The notes beneath the pieces are model-generated. The model was not told the origin of the DNA. It searched no databases and saw nothing but the letters and a program-made list of their open reading frames with translations. Below are positions 17,150-27,203 of a DNA stretch of 64,000 nucleotides, one piece after another. The position numbers were made by a program, and so were the translations under genes. This stretch comes from Gemmatimonadota bacterium (GTDB taxonomy: Bacteria; Gemmatimonadota; Gemmatimonadetes; Gemmatimonadales; Gemmatimonadaceae). The DNA lies in contig PMEM01000024.1 of NCBI GenBank assembly GCA_003155795.1, forward strand, positions 161,324 to 225,323. Reading direction: 5' to 3'. Position 1 is the first letter of the stretch; the number at the start of each line of letters is the position of its first letter.

Positions 17150-18220
17150 TCAGGCGGCAGCCACGCAGCCAATCCCGGCGCGAATAACCTGCGCTGAAAA
17201 CCGTTCCATTTCCTCAAGTTGCGGACTGCATTGAAGGAGTAACAGGTCCACCCCGACGTTGGCAAATTCCTCGACACGTGCGGCGACCTGCTCGGGAGTT
17301 CCTGTCAGCCCGGCGCGGAGTCCGCGATTCGATACGGAATAATCCTGCACACTAACCTGCTGCTCGAGCCGGGTGTTCGCAATCCAGTCTGCGTAGTTGC
17401 CGTATCCCGGCGTCCCGGGAGATACGGCGGTAATCCGTGAGATCTCCTCCTGAACATCCTCAGTACTATCTCTCACTATTGCATATCCAGCGACACCGAA
17501 CTGCAACGGTGGGAGCTCGACGCCGAGCGCTTCGCTGGCTTGATCTCGCAAACGCCGCATCTCGGTGATCCTGGGCGCGATGCGTTCGGGAGGATCACCG
17601 TGCATCACGTACGCGTCGCACTGTCGCGTTATCATCTGCCTGGCTGCTTCCGATTCACCGCCAGCGTAGATCGTTGGGCGCGGGCGCTCCGGACGTGCGA
17701 GTGGCTTTGGCTCAAGAATCAACTCATCGACCGTATAGTACTTGCCGCCGTAATTCATCGTTGGCTCGCGCCACGCGGTGCTCACGACATCCAGCCATTC
17801 GGATGTGCGCGCGTATCTATCATCGTGTTCGTCGAACGCAACTCCATATCGCCTCGCTTCGTCCTTCCACCATGCAGATACGACGTTAAGCGATAACCGC
17901 CCGTTCGATATGCGATCGATTGTTGCGGCCTGTTTGGCGAGAAGGGCGGGCGGATGGAACGATGGCCGGACTGCGACCATGATTTCCAGCGTCTTCGTCA
18001 CTGCCGCCAGCGCGGCCGCCGTGCTCCACGCATCAAGCGATGGTGCGTTGATTCCCTTGATGTCGTTGAGGAGCAGTTCGGCGATAAGAGTGATGTCGTA
18101 ACCAAGCTCTTCGCTGCGCCGCGCGAGATTGGAAACGTACTCCCATGAAGCGTCCATCTGCTCATCGGCGACGTTGCGCAACCATCCGCCAAATACGGGC
18201 ATCCAGTATCCATATCGCAT
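17150..18220 (-). CDS. LLM-class flavin-dependent monooxygenase (SsuD/SfnG-like)
   Basis: 356 residues of the luciferase-like TIM barrel. RYGYWMPVFGGW opens the barrel; IMVAVRPSFHPPALLAKQAATID, SNGRLSLNVVSAWW, YYTVDELILEPKPL and GGESEAARQMITRQCDAYV follow alkanesulfonate and dimethylsulfone monooxygenases, which take reduced FMN and O2 to cleave C-S bonds. Its ATG shares one base with the stop of the ATP-grasp gene (TGATG), so the two are translationally coupled. No flavin reductase or sulfonate transporter is nearby, so the substrate may be something other than a sulfonate, such as the ATP-grasp product (inference). Confidence 0.85.
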   Translation of the reverse strand: MRYGYWMPVFGGWLRNVADEQMDASWEYVSNLARRSEELGYDITLIAELLLNDIKGINAPSLDAWSTAAALAAVTKTLEIMVAVRPSFHPPALLAKQAATIDRISNGRLSLNVVSAWWKDEARRYGVAFDEHDDRYARTSEWLDVVSTAWREPTMNYGGKYYTVDELILEPKPLARPERPRPTIYAGGESEAARQMITRQCDAYVMHGDPPERIAPRITEMRRLRDQASEALGVELPPLQFGVAGYAIVRDSTEDVQEEISRITAVSPGTPGYGNYADWIANTRLEQQVSVQDYSVSNRGLRAGLTGTPEQVAARVEEFANVGVDLLLLQCSPQLEEMERFSAQVIRAGIGCVAAA

Positions 18221-19212
18221 CACGCCACCTGCGCTGCGATGAATCCAGCACGCTCGACTATATAGTCGACAAACCGGATAAACGGATCGAAACCGATGAC
18301 GTTCTCCGCGTCGGCAACAAAATTGGATAAGGCATTGACGTCGTAGAAGTAGTGCTTGCCATCACGATCGTCTACCAGATACTCGACGCCTCCGACATCA
18401 AGGTCGGTTGCGCGCGCAATTTCCTCGACCTGCGCGATGATTTCCGGAGACGGCGTTGCAGCTTCCACACGCAGGCCATTCCTGGGCGCATCGACAGCGC
18501 AGGCACCGCGCACGAGCTCCACACCGTCAGTCGTCTGGCACGCGTCGGCCGGGCACAGGTCGAACGATCCAGTCGCCGGATACACGTTGATCGCGTAGAG
18601 ATACTTGCCACCGAGCGTTTCGACACGCGTGATGTGTCCGTCACGAAGCGGTGCCGCTTCCTGCACGAGAGCGGTGGAGTCCAACCCCAGGAACACCTTG
18701 CCGGTCGCGACTTCGCTCTCGAGGGCCGCGCGCGTCTGGTACTTGACGATTCCTGCTCCGCTTCCACCGATGTTCGCCTTGACGAGCACCGGGTAGCGCA
18801 AACCATCGGCGGCAGCGACTGCCTGCGCAGGATCGTTGATAACACGCGCGCGCGGATATGGCAGGTTGAGCCCGTCGAGCACATCGAGTTGAGTCGCTTT
18901 CGATAGCTCGTACGTGTAGCATTCACTACCGTTCACGACGGGGATGCCAAGCCTTTCGACGTGACGGAGCCAGTGCAGCGTATAGAACGTGGATTGCGCG
19001 TGACCACGCAGATACGCCGATGGACTCGCGCGATTGACGACGAGAGAATATTGCGCGGTCCGCTCGGACGGATCGAACGTGTGGGCGGCTGCGTCGAGTC
19101 GCACGTATCGAATCTCCCGACGATCCAGCTCCGCGAAGAGTGGTCGGAACCAGTCCGGGTGCTCGTGATAGATCGCGATCGGCTTTGGTGCAGATGAATC
19201 GATGCTTGTCAT
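18220..19212 (-). CDS. ATP-grasp ligase (RimK-like)
   Basis: 330 residues from ATG 19212 (an upstream ATG at 19251 is possible). The central ATP-grasp fold is visible: YPVLVKANIGGSGAGIVKY carries the nucleotide-binding Lys and glycine-rich loop, FLGLDSTALVQEAA the Glu that binds adenine, and KHYFYDVNALSNFV the Mg-binding Asp/Asn. The N-terminal domain PIAIYHEHPDWFRPLFAEL resembles those of RimK-type carboxylate-amine ligases. It would join a carboxylate to an amine via acyl phosphate. It is first in a coupled unit with a flavin monooxygenase. The substrate cannot be read from sequence. Confidence 0.8.
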   Translation of the reverse strand: MTSIDSSAPKPIAIYHEHPDWFRPLFAELDRREIRYVRLDAAAHTFDPSERTAQYSLVVNRASPSAYLRGHAQSTFYTLHWLRHVERLGIPVVNGSECYTYELSKATQLDVLDGLNLPYPRARVINDPAQAVAAADGLRYPVLVKANIGGSGAGIVKYQTRAALESEVATGKVFLGLDSTALVQEAAPLRDGHITRVETLGGKYLYAINVYPATGSFDLCPADACQTTDGVELVRGACAVDAPRNGLRVEAATPSPEIIAQVEEIARATDLDVGGVEYLVDDRDGKHYFYDVNALSNFVADAENVIGFDPFIRFVDYIVERAGFIAAQVA

Positions 19213-19301
19213 TGGCGGTTGTTTCCGATGAATGCCGCCAACGCAATACATTGTTGCACCAGGAGAGAGCCATACTGAGCACCCACCGCTGGCTACGACA
19301 A

Positions 19302-19330
19302 AGCCCGGGCTACGTGTTGTCGCCCGGGCT
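19302..19330. terminator. Stem-loop AGCCCGGGC/GCCCGGGCT
   Basis: A 9-bp perfect stem around an 11-base loop in the 362-base gap between the M13 peptidase end (19575, minus) and the ATP-grasp start. A T-run follows on the plus strand at about 19349-19355, while on the minus strand only CTTTGTC follows. It is the probable end of the M13 transcript. The rest of the gap shows nothing else. Confidence 0.45.
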
Positions 19331-19574
19331 ATCTCGCGTTTTAGCTCATTTTTTTACGTGGCGGCAATTGGCGGCAAATCACCACGGAATCAGTTGTAGC
19401 TTGATCGTAATCGAAATCCGGAAGCCTGTCAACGGATGGGGCGAATGTTTGTCGGACACCTGCCCCGGCGATTCACCGTGCGTTGAAATCGGCACGCACG
19501 GCTCCGACTGCCTGCTAATCATGAAATGTATAGCTGGCCATCATTTGGTTGCAAGATTCCACCGCCGACTCCCG

Positions 19575-21647
19575 TCACCAGATCCGCACCCGATTCGCTG
19601 GCGTGAGGTAGAGCTTCTCGTTGGCCTTCACATCAAATGGCCCGTACCACGCGTCAAGGTTGCGCACTGTGAGTGCGCGATACGGTCCGGGCGAGTGGCC
19701 GTTGGTCAGCAATTGCCGCCGTAACGCAGGTTCGCGGAACTTGGTGCGCCAGATCTGGCCGAAGCTCAGGAAGAATTGCTGGTCGCCCGTGAGGCCGCCG
19801 ACCATCGCGGCCGGCTTGCCGCCGAGCGAGGCATGGAACGCGTCGTATGCCGCAGTCACGCCAGCCAGGTCGGCGATATTCTCGCTGAGTGTCTGCTGGC
19901 CGTTGATCGCAAGATCCGGTAGCGGATGATACGCGTCGTACTGCAGAGCAAGTGCGTGCGTCGACGCCTGGAAGTGAGCCAGATCCGCAGGCGTCCACCA
20001 GTTTCTGAGCCGACCGTGCGCATCGAAGTTGGCGCCGTTGTTGTCGAAGCTGTGGCTGATCTCGTGTCCGATCACCGCACCGATTCCGCCGTAGTTCATC
20101 GCGTCCGCTCTCGTGGCGTCGAAAAACGGAGGCTGCAGGATCGCCGCGGGGAAGTTGAGCGCGTTCATTGCCGGCAGATTCACAGCGTTCACAAGCTGCG
20201 GTGTCATCACCCACTCATCCCGGTCCACAGGCTTGCGCAGCTTCGCGATGCTGCGATCGTACGTGAAGCGTACAACGCGATCTTCGTTCCCGTACGCATC
20301 GGTGGGCGACACGCGAAGCGCGGCATAGCTCGGCCACTTGTCGGGATACCCCACGCTTACGCGAAGCGTCCCGAGCTTGGCCTTCGCTTCGGCCTTGGTC
20401 GATGGCGCCATCCAGGACAGGGCGTCGATCCGGTGCTGGAAGGCGCGAATGAGTCCCGCGACCATCGTCTGCGCGCGCACTTTTGCACTCGCAGGGAAGT
20501 ACTTCTGCACGTAGATCCGCCCCACTGCGAAGCCGAGCGCGTCACTCGTTGCATCAACAGCACGATGATCACGAGTGGCCTGGACGGGGGTGCCGGTGAG
20601 CGCCTTGCCGAACATGGCAAACGCTTCACGATCGACCGGCGGTGGCAGCACCGCCGCATGATCTTCGATAGTATGATACGCCAGCAGCGCCTTCCACGAT
20701 TCGAGCGGCGCACTCGCTACGAGTGCAGAGATCCCTGCAATCGCACTCGGCTGCCATGCGACGAGCGAATCTTCGCCAGCGAGTTGGGCCGCCGTGAAGA
20801 ATGCATTCCAGTCGAGTCCCGGTGCATTGCGTGTGAAATCAACACGCGCCCAGTGATTGTTCCCTCTGGCCGGATCCTCGCTGTCCTCCACCTTCCAGTG
20901 TGTCCGGGCAATGCGCGTCTCCAGCGCGACGACAGAGTCAGCTTTCGCTTCCGCGCCAGTGACACCAGCGAGCGTGAACATGCGCGCAACGTGTGTGCGA
21001 TACTCGGTCCGCAACGCAACCATGCTGGACGACTGATCCACGTAATAACTGCGGTCAGGCAACTCGATTCCACCCTGCAGAAGCGCCGCAACATTACGTG
21101 CTGGGTGATTGAAGTCCTGCGCAATCCAGAGCCCGAACAGGTTGTCGGTGTGCAAAGTACCGAGGTTGATCGGATCCACGTCGGCACGAAGATGGGCGCC
21201 GAAAAATCGTGCGAGTTCGACACGGTTCTTGATCGCTGCGATGCTGTCGAGCACCGGGCGGATCGGCGCGGTACCCCTCGCGGCGATTGCGACAGTATCG
21301 ACAAAAGCCGTGTAGTAATCGCCGATTTTCCGCGCATCGGAACCCGCCGGCGCGCGGGTCGATGCAGCACCATGAACGACCGTGATGAGCTGCTGCTGTG
21401 CACGATCGGCAGCGATATTGAATGAGCCGTAACTGCTCTTGTCCGGCGGAATCTGCGTGCGGCGTTCCCAATTGCCGTTCGCGTATTCGTAGAAGTTGTT
21501 TCCAGGCAGAACGGTGGTATCCATGCCGGAGGCGTCGAGCCCGCGGATCACACGTTGAGCGACGAGGGAAGCAGTCGGGACGAGTTCGGCAGCGATTGCA
21601 AGCGTAACGGCGGCCGTGACTGTGAAATGGGCGATGCGGCGAATCAT
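19575..21647 (-). CDS. M13-family (neprilysin/PepO-like) zinc metallopeptidase
   Basis: 690 residues with a signal peptide. The zinc site HExxH appears in GAVIGHEISHSFDNNG, and the third ligand Glu with its companion Asp in LSENIADLAG. The substrate-binding NAYY-like element appears as VNAVNLPAMNALNFPAAILQPPFFD. The C-terminus NRVRIW corresponds to the family's CxxW ending but without the Cys. Length is normal for M13. It probably degrades small peptides in the periplasm. Gene is alone, 80 bases downstream of the S9 peptidase gene on the same strand, so both could be read from one transcript. Confidence 0.92.
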   Translation of the reverse strand: MIRRIAHFTVTAAVTLAIAAELVPTASLVAQRVIRGLDASGMDTTVLPGNNFYEYANGNWERRTQIPPDKSSYGSFNIAADRAQQQLITVVHGAASTRAPAGSDARKIGDYYTAFVDTVAIAARGTAPIRPVLDSIAAIKNRVELARFFGAHLRADVDPINLGTLHTDNLFGLWIAQDFNHPARNVAALLQGGIELPDRSYYVDQSSSMVALRTEYRTHVARMFTLAGVTGAEAKADSVVALETRIARTHWKVEDSEDPARGNNHWARVDFTRNAPGLDWNAFFTAAQLAGEDSLVAWQPSAIAGISALVASAPLESWKALLAYHTIEDHAAVLPPPVDREAFAMFGKALTGTPVQATRDHRAVDATSDALGFAVGRIYVQKYFPASAKVRAQTMVAGLIRAFQHRIDALSWMAPSTKAEAKAKLGTLRVSVGYPDKWPSYAALRVSPTDAYGNEDRVVRFTYDRSIAKLRKPVDRDEWVMTPQLVNAVNLPAMNALNFPAAILQPPFFDATRADAMNYGGIGAVIGHEISHSFDNNGANFDAHGRLRNWWTPADLAHFQASTHALALQYDAYHPLPDLAINGQQTLSENIADLAGVTAAYDAFHASLGGKPAAMVGGLTGDQQFFLSFGQIWRTKFREPALRRQLLTNGHSPGPYRALTVRNLDAWYGPFDVKANEKLYLTPANRVRIW

Positions 21648-21727
21648 GGGGCGCTCTGTCGGTTAGATGTTCTGGCGATTTCCAAAATCAGTGCAATCTC
21701 CAACGTCCTGCAGTAGAACCTGTCGCG

Positions 21728-24667
21728 TCAGTGAATTGGCGCGCCCTTGTGCACCTGACCCAGGCCGTTCTTCATCCAGTCGGGGGCCGGTGCGCCTTTC
21801 AGGTAATGATCGAAGAACTGCTTCATACGAATCTGGAAATCCTTCTGATTAGGGGTCTTGGCGAGATGGTGCGGCTCGTCCGGATATGACAGCCAGATCA
21901 CCTTCTTTCCGTTACGACGCGCCGCGTTGTAGAACTCCAGTCCCTGATCCCAGTCCACAGCACCGTCAGCCGTGCCCTGCAGAATCATGAACGGCGTGCT
22001 GATCTTCGTGACGTTGAACACCGGCGACTGGCTCTCGTACAGTGCTGTCGCGTTCCACGGCGTGACGTTCATGCCCATCCGGCCCTGGCTCGTTTCGAGA
22101 ATTGCGCCGTTCCACTGGCCGCTCTGTTTGTACAGCTCGCCGTACATGCTGATCAGATCGGTGAGCGGCGCACCGGTGACGATCGCGGCGAACATGTTGG
22201 TCTGCGTCAGAATATACGAAGATTCGTAACCGCCCCAGCTGTGTCCCTGCAGTCCAATGTGTGCCGGGTCAGCATAGCCGAGCGCAATGACCTTGTTCAC
22301 AGCTGCAGTGACACAGTCCAGCGCCGATGAGCCCGGTTTTCCGATTTCGTACACGATATCCGGCTCGAACACCAGATAACCGTCGCTCGCGTACTCGCTC
22401 ATGTGAGGACGGTCGTCGTACACCGGCATCGAGAACTGATGATGAGTGTTCGAGAGGATCTCGTAGATGTACACGAGCATCGGGTACTTCTTGCCCGGCT
22501 GATAATCTGCGGGAAGAGTGAGCGTACCCTGCAATTTTCTGCCAGCGCTGTTGGTGTAGTCGACGAGTACCCGTCGCCCCCAGGCATACTCGGCAATCTG
22601 CGGATTGGCATCGGTGAGCTTGCGCGGCGCGGCGAATTTCGCGTCACTGGTCCAGTAGTCCGGGAACTCCGCGAAGGTCTGTTCGGTGAAGATCACGCGA
22701 TCTGCATGCTTCGCCTTCGCGGCCTGACCGATCATCTTGTCGTCCCAGATGAGCGGCGTGGGCTTGCCGCCGTCAGCGGGCATCTGCCAGTAGCCGGACT
22801 TCTTTGTCCACTCGCCGTACGCGGTGAGCGGCTGGGACTTTGACAGGTCCACGGACTCGGCGGGTCCACCGCGCGATCCGAAGCCGCGACGCGTATCCGC
22901 TGAAAAATTTGCAATGCGAAACTGTACCTGCTGCGCTGCACCAGCGCCGCCGGTGAGATTGCGTCCCTTGCCTCCGTCCAGCGGGAGCTCCCACAAATCA
23001 TACTTGTCGTAAAGAAGAACGTACTTCCCGTCCTTCGACCAGCCACCAACGCCCCAGATGGGCTTCTCGCCGGCTTGATCGTTGTCCGTGTTGACAAAAC
23101 TCTGGCCGGTGGCGGCATCGACGTTTACCGTTTTGCCCGTGACGAGGTCGTACGCCATCACGTGCCCCGCTGAGAGGTACAGGAACCACTTGCTGTCGGG
23201 CGACGTACCCATGGTGTTCAGCAGGTTTTTGGCGATCAGAGTTCGCTCGCCGGTAGCCGTGTTGATGCGATAATAATCGGCGCGTGGCCGCCCGTCGGTG
23301 TAATCGTATTCGTAAGGTGTGGGATCCTGGCCGATGGCCCAGCGACCGTCGGCGGTTGGAGTTGTAGTCTTCATGTTGCTGTCAGCGAGCTGCACGAACT
23401 TTTTGCTGGCCAGGCTGAACGCGGCGTCGAAAGTGGCGTGGCGGAGTTGATTAATCTGGATCATCTGCTGCGACTGCAACTCGACGTCTTTCCAGTGCCA
23501 GATATCGAGATTGGCCTGCGGTTCGGTGGACTTGGGCGGGGCGTCGTCCTGTTCCTTGATTCCGACGAACACACGCGAGCCGTCCTTGCTCCACGTGGGT
23601 GTCGCGTATTCGCTGAGCACGAAACCGTGCGGGAACGCAGCGTCCTGTGTGGGATCGAACTCGACAGCGGGAGCGGCAGTCGCGGCATCAGACCATGCGA
23701 GCAGAACGTTGTCGCGCTGCTCCTTGCCCTTTGGCTTGTCGCCGCGGAGAACGGCGAGGCTGCTGGACGAATCGCGCCAGTTGAGACCGGCGTATTCCGT
23801 GGGCCTGGTGTCCAGAGCCCGACTCTCGCCCGAGCTCAGATTGATGATGTACGCACCGTTGCCCAGTCGATCGGCGGCATCCACGGTGTACGCGAGCAGA
23901 CTGCCAGCGGTGTTGAAGTCGTACTCGCTCACGTTGCCGATGTTCTGCGTGGCGCCGGTCGAAAGCCGGCGGAGCAGCAGATCGGTACCGTGATGCGCCG
24001 TATCAGCGGGGGTGGCGTTCATCTTGATGGCCAGCCACTGCGAGCCAGACGCGAACTTGAATCCGCTGGCGTTGGGCACGTCGTACTTGGCGCCGGTGGC
24101 GAGGTTGAGGAGTTCGAGGTGGCGGGTGGTGTTCGTATCGTGTCCTGCCGCGCTATCGCCCTTGGAGCTGGCATCTCCGCTTCCCACTCGTGGAGTCGAC
24201 GCTGGGCGAGCACCGCGGCCGCGGCCCTTCGCAGCGGCAGGCGGGTTCACGAAGTAGCCAATCCACTGTGAGTTGTCGGAGAACTGTGGAGATCCGCCGG
24301 CACCGGCTCCGCCACCGGTGCCAGCGCCACGTGCGCCGCGTCCGGCCGCGGCGGCACCGGTAGGCACAGTGTAGAGCTGTTCGCGGTCCAGTGATTTCAC
24401 GAACAACGTATCGTCGCCGTCGTTGGGAGTGAATGTGTACGTCATCCAGCCGCCATTGTCGGAAATGGCCGAGGCGGTAATGCGCTTCCACGGACCATAG
24501 TCGGCCAGCGTCAGGACCTTCTTGCCGTCCGGGGCGACCTTGTGAACCACCGGTTCGGCGCCAGACGTTCGCGCGGCGGTCGCCTGAGCAAGGATGGGCG
24601 ATGACGCGAGAAAGGCGAACGCAACGACGGCAGAAAGTGCGGTCGCAGCAAGAGAAGACCGACGCAT
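21728..24667 (-). CDS. Large secreted S9-family peptidase
   Basis: 979 residues from ATG 24667 (GGAGTCT upstream; the frame stays open a further 141 bases). The signal peptide is AATALSAVVAFAFLASSPILAQA. A Gly/Ala-rich low-complexity loop follows near residues 100-130, with a second Ala/Gly/Arg-rich stretch near 150-180. A propeller region runs to about 700. The hydrolase domain has YPMLVYIYEI, the nucleophile in LQGHSWGGYESSY (Ser about 810), the Asp in LQGTADGAVDW and the His in YPDEPHHLAKT. The arrangement is that of acylaminoacyl/dipeptidyl peptidases. The Gly-rich insert is unusual and probably a surface loop. It is divergent from the kinase at 24873, sharing a ~205-base promoter region. 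Confidence 0.9.
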   Translation of the reverse strand: MRRSSLAATALSAVVAFAFLASSPILAQATAARTSGAEPVVHKVAPDGKKVLTLADYGPWKRITASAISDNGGWMTYTFTPNDGDDTLFVKSLDREQLYTVPTGAAAAGRGARGAGTGGGAGAGGSPQFSDNSQWIGYFVNPPAAAKGRGRGARPASTPRVGSGDASSKGDSAAGHDTNTTRHLELLNLATGAKYDVPNASGFKFASGSQWLAIKMNATPADTAHHGTDLLLRRLSTGATQNIGNVSEYDFNTAGSLLAYTVDAADRLGNGAYIINLSSGESRALDTRPTEYAGLNWRDSSSSLAVLRGDKPKGKEQRDNVLLAWSDAATAAPAVEFDPTQDAAFPHGFVLSEYATPTWSKDGSRVFVGIKEQDDAPPKSTEPQANLDIWHWKDVELQSQQMIQINQLRHATFDAAFSLASKKFVQLADSNMKTTTPTADGRWAIGQDPTPYEYDYTDGRPRADYYRINTATGERTLIAKNLLNTMGTSPDSKWFLYLSAGHVMAYDLVTGKTVNVDAATGQSFVNTDNDQAGEKPIWGVGGWSKDGKYVLLYDKYDLWELPLDGGKGRNLTGGAGAAQQVQFRIANFSADTRRGFGSRGGPAESVDLSKSQPLTAYGEWTKKSGYWQMPADGGKPTPLIWDDKMIGQAAKAKHADRVIFTEQTFAEFPDYWTSDAKFAAPRKLTDANPQIAEYAWGRRVLVDYTNSAGRKLQGTLTLPADYQPGKKYPMLVYIYEILSNTHHQFSMPVYDDRPHMSEYASDGYLVFEPDIVYEIGKPGSSALDCVTAAVNKVIALGYADPAHIGLQGHSWGGYESSYILTQTNMFAAIVTGAPLTDLISMYGELYKQSGQWNGAILETSQGRMGMNVTPWNATALYESQSPVFNVTKISTPFMILQGTADGAVDWDQGLEFYNAARRNGKKVIWLSYPDEPHHLAKTPNQKDFQIRMKQFFDHYLKGAPAPDWMKNGLGQVHKGAPIH

Positions 24668-24872
24668 GGGAGACTCCGGAATCGATTTGGGCATTTCAAG
24701 CAGGTGTGACGTGACGATCATACCGGCTGGCGAGGCGTCCGACAAGGAATACGGCCTCGGTCCGTAAACGGCTGCACGGCGCTCGACGTCAGCGCGTCCA
24801 GCGACCAAACCGGCAATTCGATGCGTGTCTGCTGGCCCCGGTTCCGTGCCTCCGGTATCTTGGAAGGACAGG

Positions 24873-27167
24873 ATGACGAGTATTCCGGTGGGCGATCAGT
24901 TGGCGAGTCTGCAGCACGAGCTTCGTGATCGATATGCCGTCGAGGCCAAAATCGGCAGCGGCGGCATGGCGGACGTGTATCGTGCCGTTGATCTCAAGCA
25001 CGGTCGTCCCGTAGCCGTGAAGGTCTTGCGGCGTGAGGTTGGCGACGCGATGGGAGCAGATCGATTCGCGCGCGAGATCGAAATCGCCGCTCGGCTCCAG
25101 CACCCGAACATCCTGGCCGTGTACGATTCCGGTCAGGTAGCAGGCACGGTTTTCTACACGATGCCGTATCTGGTCGATGGCTCGCTGCGAACCAGGCTCG
25201 ATGCCAGAGAACGGTTGCCACTCGGTGAAGTGCTCGATATCGTGCGCGAGGTCGCGGACGCGCTCGCCTTCGCGCACCGTTGCAACATCGTCCACCGTGA
25301 CGTGAAGCCGGAGAACATTCTGTTTGTCGCGGGTCACGCGGTCGTCGCAGATTTCGGCATTGCGCGTGCGATCGAAACCGTGGCCGACGAACGACTCACG
25401 CTTGCTGGCTTCGGCGTGGGGACACCGGAATATGTGAGTCCGGAGCAGGCATTCGGCGAAAAGAATATCGATGGGCGCAGCGACGTTTACAGTCTTGCTT
25501 GCGTTGCGTACGAGATGCTCGCGGGTGTACCACCGCATACAGGCGGCTCTGCCGCTGCCGTGTTGCACCACAAGACTACGCAGGCCATGCCGTCGCTTGC
25601 TGTAACGCGACCCGATCTCGGACTCGCGGCGTGCGATGTCGTACTTGAGCGAGCGATGTCACTGGAGCCTGCGGATCGTTTTTCATCGGCAGTTGCGTTT
25701 GCAAGTGCACTGCGCGAGGCGGCCACCGGAGGTCAGGCAACTGTCGTGGCGCCGCGCCCGGACACGGGGGCGTCGATAGCAGTGCTCCCGTTCTCGAACG
25801 TGGGAGCCGGCAGCGATGACGATTACCTGAGTGATGGCATCACGGACGAGTTGACGTATGCGCTCGGTCGTCTTCCCGGTCTCCGTGTCGTTGCACGTAC
25901 GTCGGCATTCATGTTCAAGGACAAAGCCGACGACGTGCGCGTGATCGGACAGAAACTTTCGGTGCAGCACATCCTCGAAGGCACGCTGCGGCGGGCCGGG
26001 AATCGACTGCGGATCACCGCTCGGCTCGTGGACGCCACTACAGGTTACGACGCATGGACAGAGCGTTATGACCGCGACTTTACCGATGTGTTCGCGGTGC
26101 AGGACGACATCACCAGTGCGATCGCTCAGGCAATGCGTGTGGAGCTGCTTCACGAAACCCGCGACCACGTGCAGACATCGCAGCATAACGTGATCGCGTA
26201 CGAGCGGTTCCTCGAAGCGCGGTTCCAGTGGAATCGGCGCACCGAGACCGGAAGCTTCAAAAGCGTGTCGCTGTTGCGCGAGGTAATCGAGCTCGATCCG
26301 GTATTCATTGCCGCTCGTGCCGCCTTGGCGGAATCGTACATCACGCTCGCGATCTATGGACAGATGGCGCCAGACGAGGCAATGCCGCCGGCGCTGGAAG
26401 CCGCCGAACACGCGTTACGCGCCGATCCGATGCAACCGAATGCGCTTGCCGCGCGAGGCTCTGTCCGCGCGATGTACGAATGGAAGTGGGAGGCAGCGGA
26501 GGAGGATTTCAAGCGTGCAGTCGCATCGGATCCGCAGACACCCACGGTATATCAGTGGTATGCGATGCATCTGCTCGTACCGTTGCGGCGATTCGAGGAC
26601 GCGCGTGCACAGCTGGCGACTGCTCGGCGGATCGATCCGCTGTCGTCGGTTGTAGCGTCGAGCTGGGCGCTATGCCACTACTTTGAAGGCGACTATGGTC
26701 GCGCCATCGCCGAGCAGGAGGAATTGCTCAGGCGCGATCCGGGATTCGGAATGGCGCACTTTTTCATCGGACAGGCGGCAATTGCGGCGGGCGAACCGGA
26801 CCGCGCGCTCGAACATCTGCACCTTGCATCGACGCTGGTTGGCGAAACGCCGGAAATCATCGCGACGATCGGCGTTGCGTCCGCGGCAGCTGGCGATGCG
26901 CAGACTGCGCGCGACGTACTGGAAGCCCTCGAGCACCACGAGCGAAGCGGGTACGTATCGCCAGTGCTGCAAGCGCAGATACATGCCGCCATCGGCGACA
27001 CCAATGCTGGGCTGGACGCGCTGGACCGGGCGCGAACCTTACGCGCGACGGATCTGGCGTGGATAAGTGTGCGACCGACTTTCGACGTGTTGCGGCTTCA
27101 ACCGCGATTCAACGATCTGATGCAAAGCGTAGGACTTGGAGCGCAGATCACGGTACCGTGTGGCTGA
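24873..27167 (+). CDS. Cytosolic Ser/Thr kinase with TolB-like and TPR regions
   Basis: 764 residues; ATG 24873 follows GGAAGGA. Kinase domain ~15-285 has KIGSGGMADVYRA, VAVKVL, HRDVKPEN about 143, ADFGIARA and GTPEYVSPEQ, all intact. Residues ~300-445 form a TolB/CadC-like domain (SIAVLPFSNVGAGSDDDYL, ISDELTYAL-like DGITDELTYALG, VQHILEGTLRRAGNRLRI), and the rest is TPR-like (PNALAARGSVRAMYEW, FEGDYGRAIAEQEELLRRD). Unlike the kinase at 9255 I see no membrane segment. It is expected to phosphorylate itself or partners in response to an unknown signal. Confidence 0.88.
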   Translation: MTSIPVGDQLASLQHELRDRYAVEAKIGSGGMADVYRAVDLKHGRPVAVKVLRREVGDAMGADRFAREIEIAARLQHPNILAVYDSGQVAGTVFYTMPYLVDGSLRTRLDARERLPLGEVLDIVREVADALAFAHRCNIVHRDVKPENILFVAGHAVVADFGIARAIETVADERLTLAGFGVGTPEYVSPEQAFGEKNIDGRSDVYSLACVAYEMLAGVPPHTGGSAAAVLHHKTTQAMPSLAVTRPDLGLAACDVVLERAMSLEPADRFSSAVAFASALREAATGGQATVVAPRPDTGASIAVLPFSNVGAGSDDDYLSDGITDELTYALGRLPGLRVVARTSAFMFKDKADDVRVIGQKLSVQHILEGTLRRAGNRLRITARLVDATTGYDAWTERYDRDFTDVFAVQDDITSAIAQAMRVELLHETRDHVQTSQHNVIAYERFLEARFQWNRRTETGSFKSVSLLREVIELDPVFIAARAALAESYITLAIYGQMAPDEAMPPALEAAEHALRADPMQPNALAARGSVRAMYEWKWEAAEEDFKRAVASDPQTPTVYQWYAMHLLVPLRRFEDARAQLATARRIDPLSSVVASSWALCHYFEGDYGRAIAEQEELLRRDPGFGMAHFFIGQAAIAAGEPDRALEHLHLASTLVGETPEIIATIGVASAAAGDAQTARDVLEALEHHERSGYVSPVLQAQIHAAIGDTNAGLDALDRARTLRATDLAWISVRPTFDVLRLQPRFNDLMQSVGLGAQITVPCG

Positions 27168-27203
27168 TCAGCCAGCGTAGCTGATGAGAGTGACGCCAGC
27201 TGA

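Noticed and set aside
19926-21425. 499-codon plus-strand open frame
   Set aside because: Entirely antisense to the well-supported M13 peptidase gene; Arg/Val-rich composition and no family pattern.
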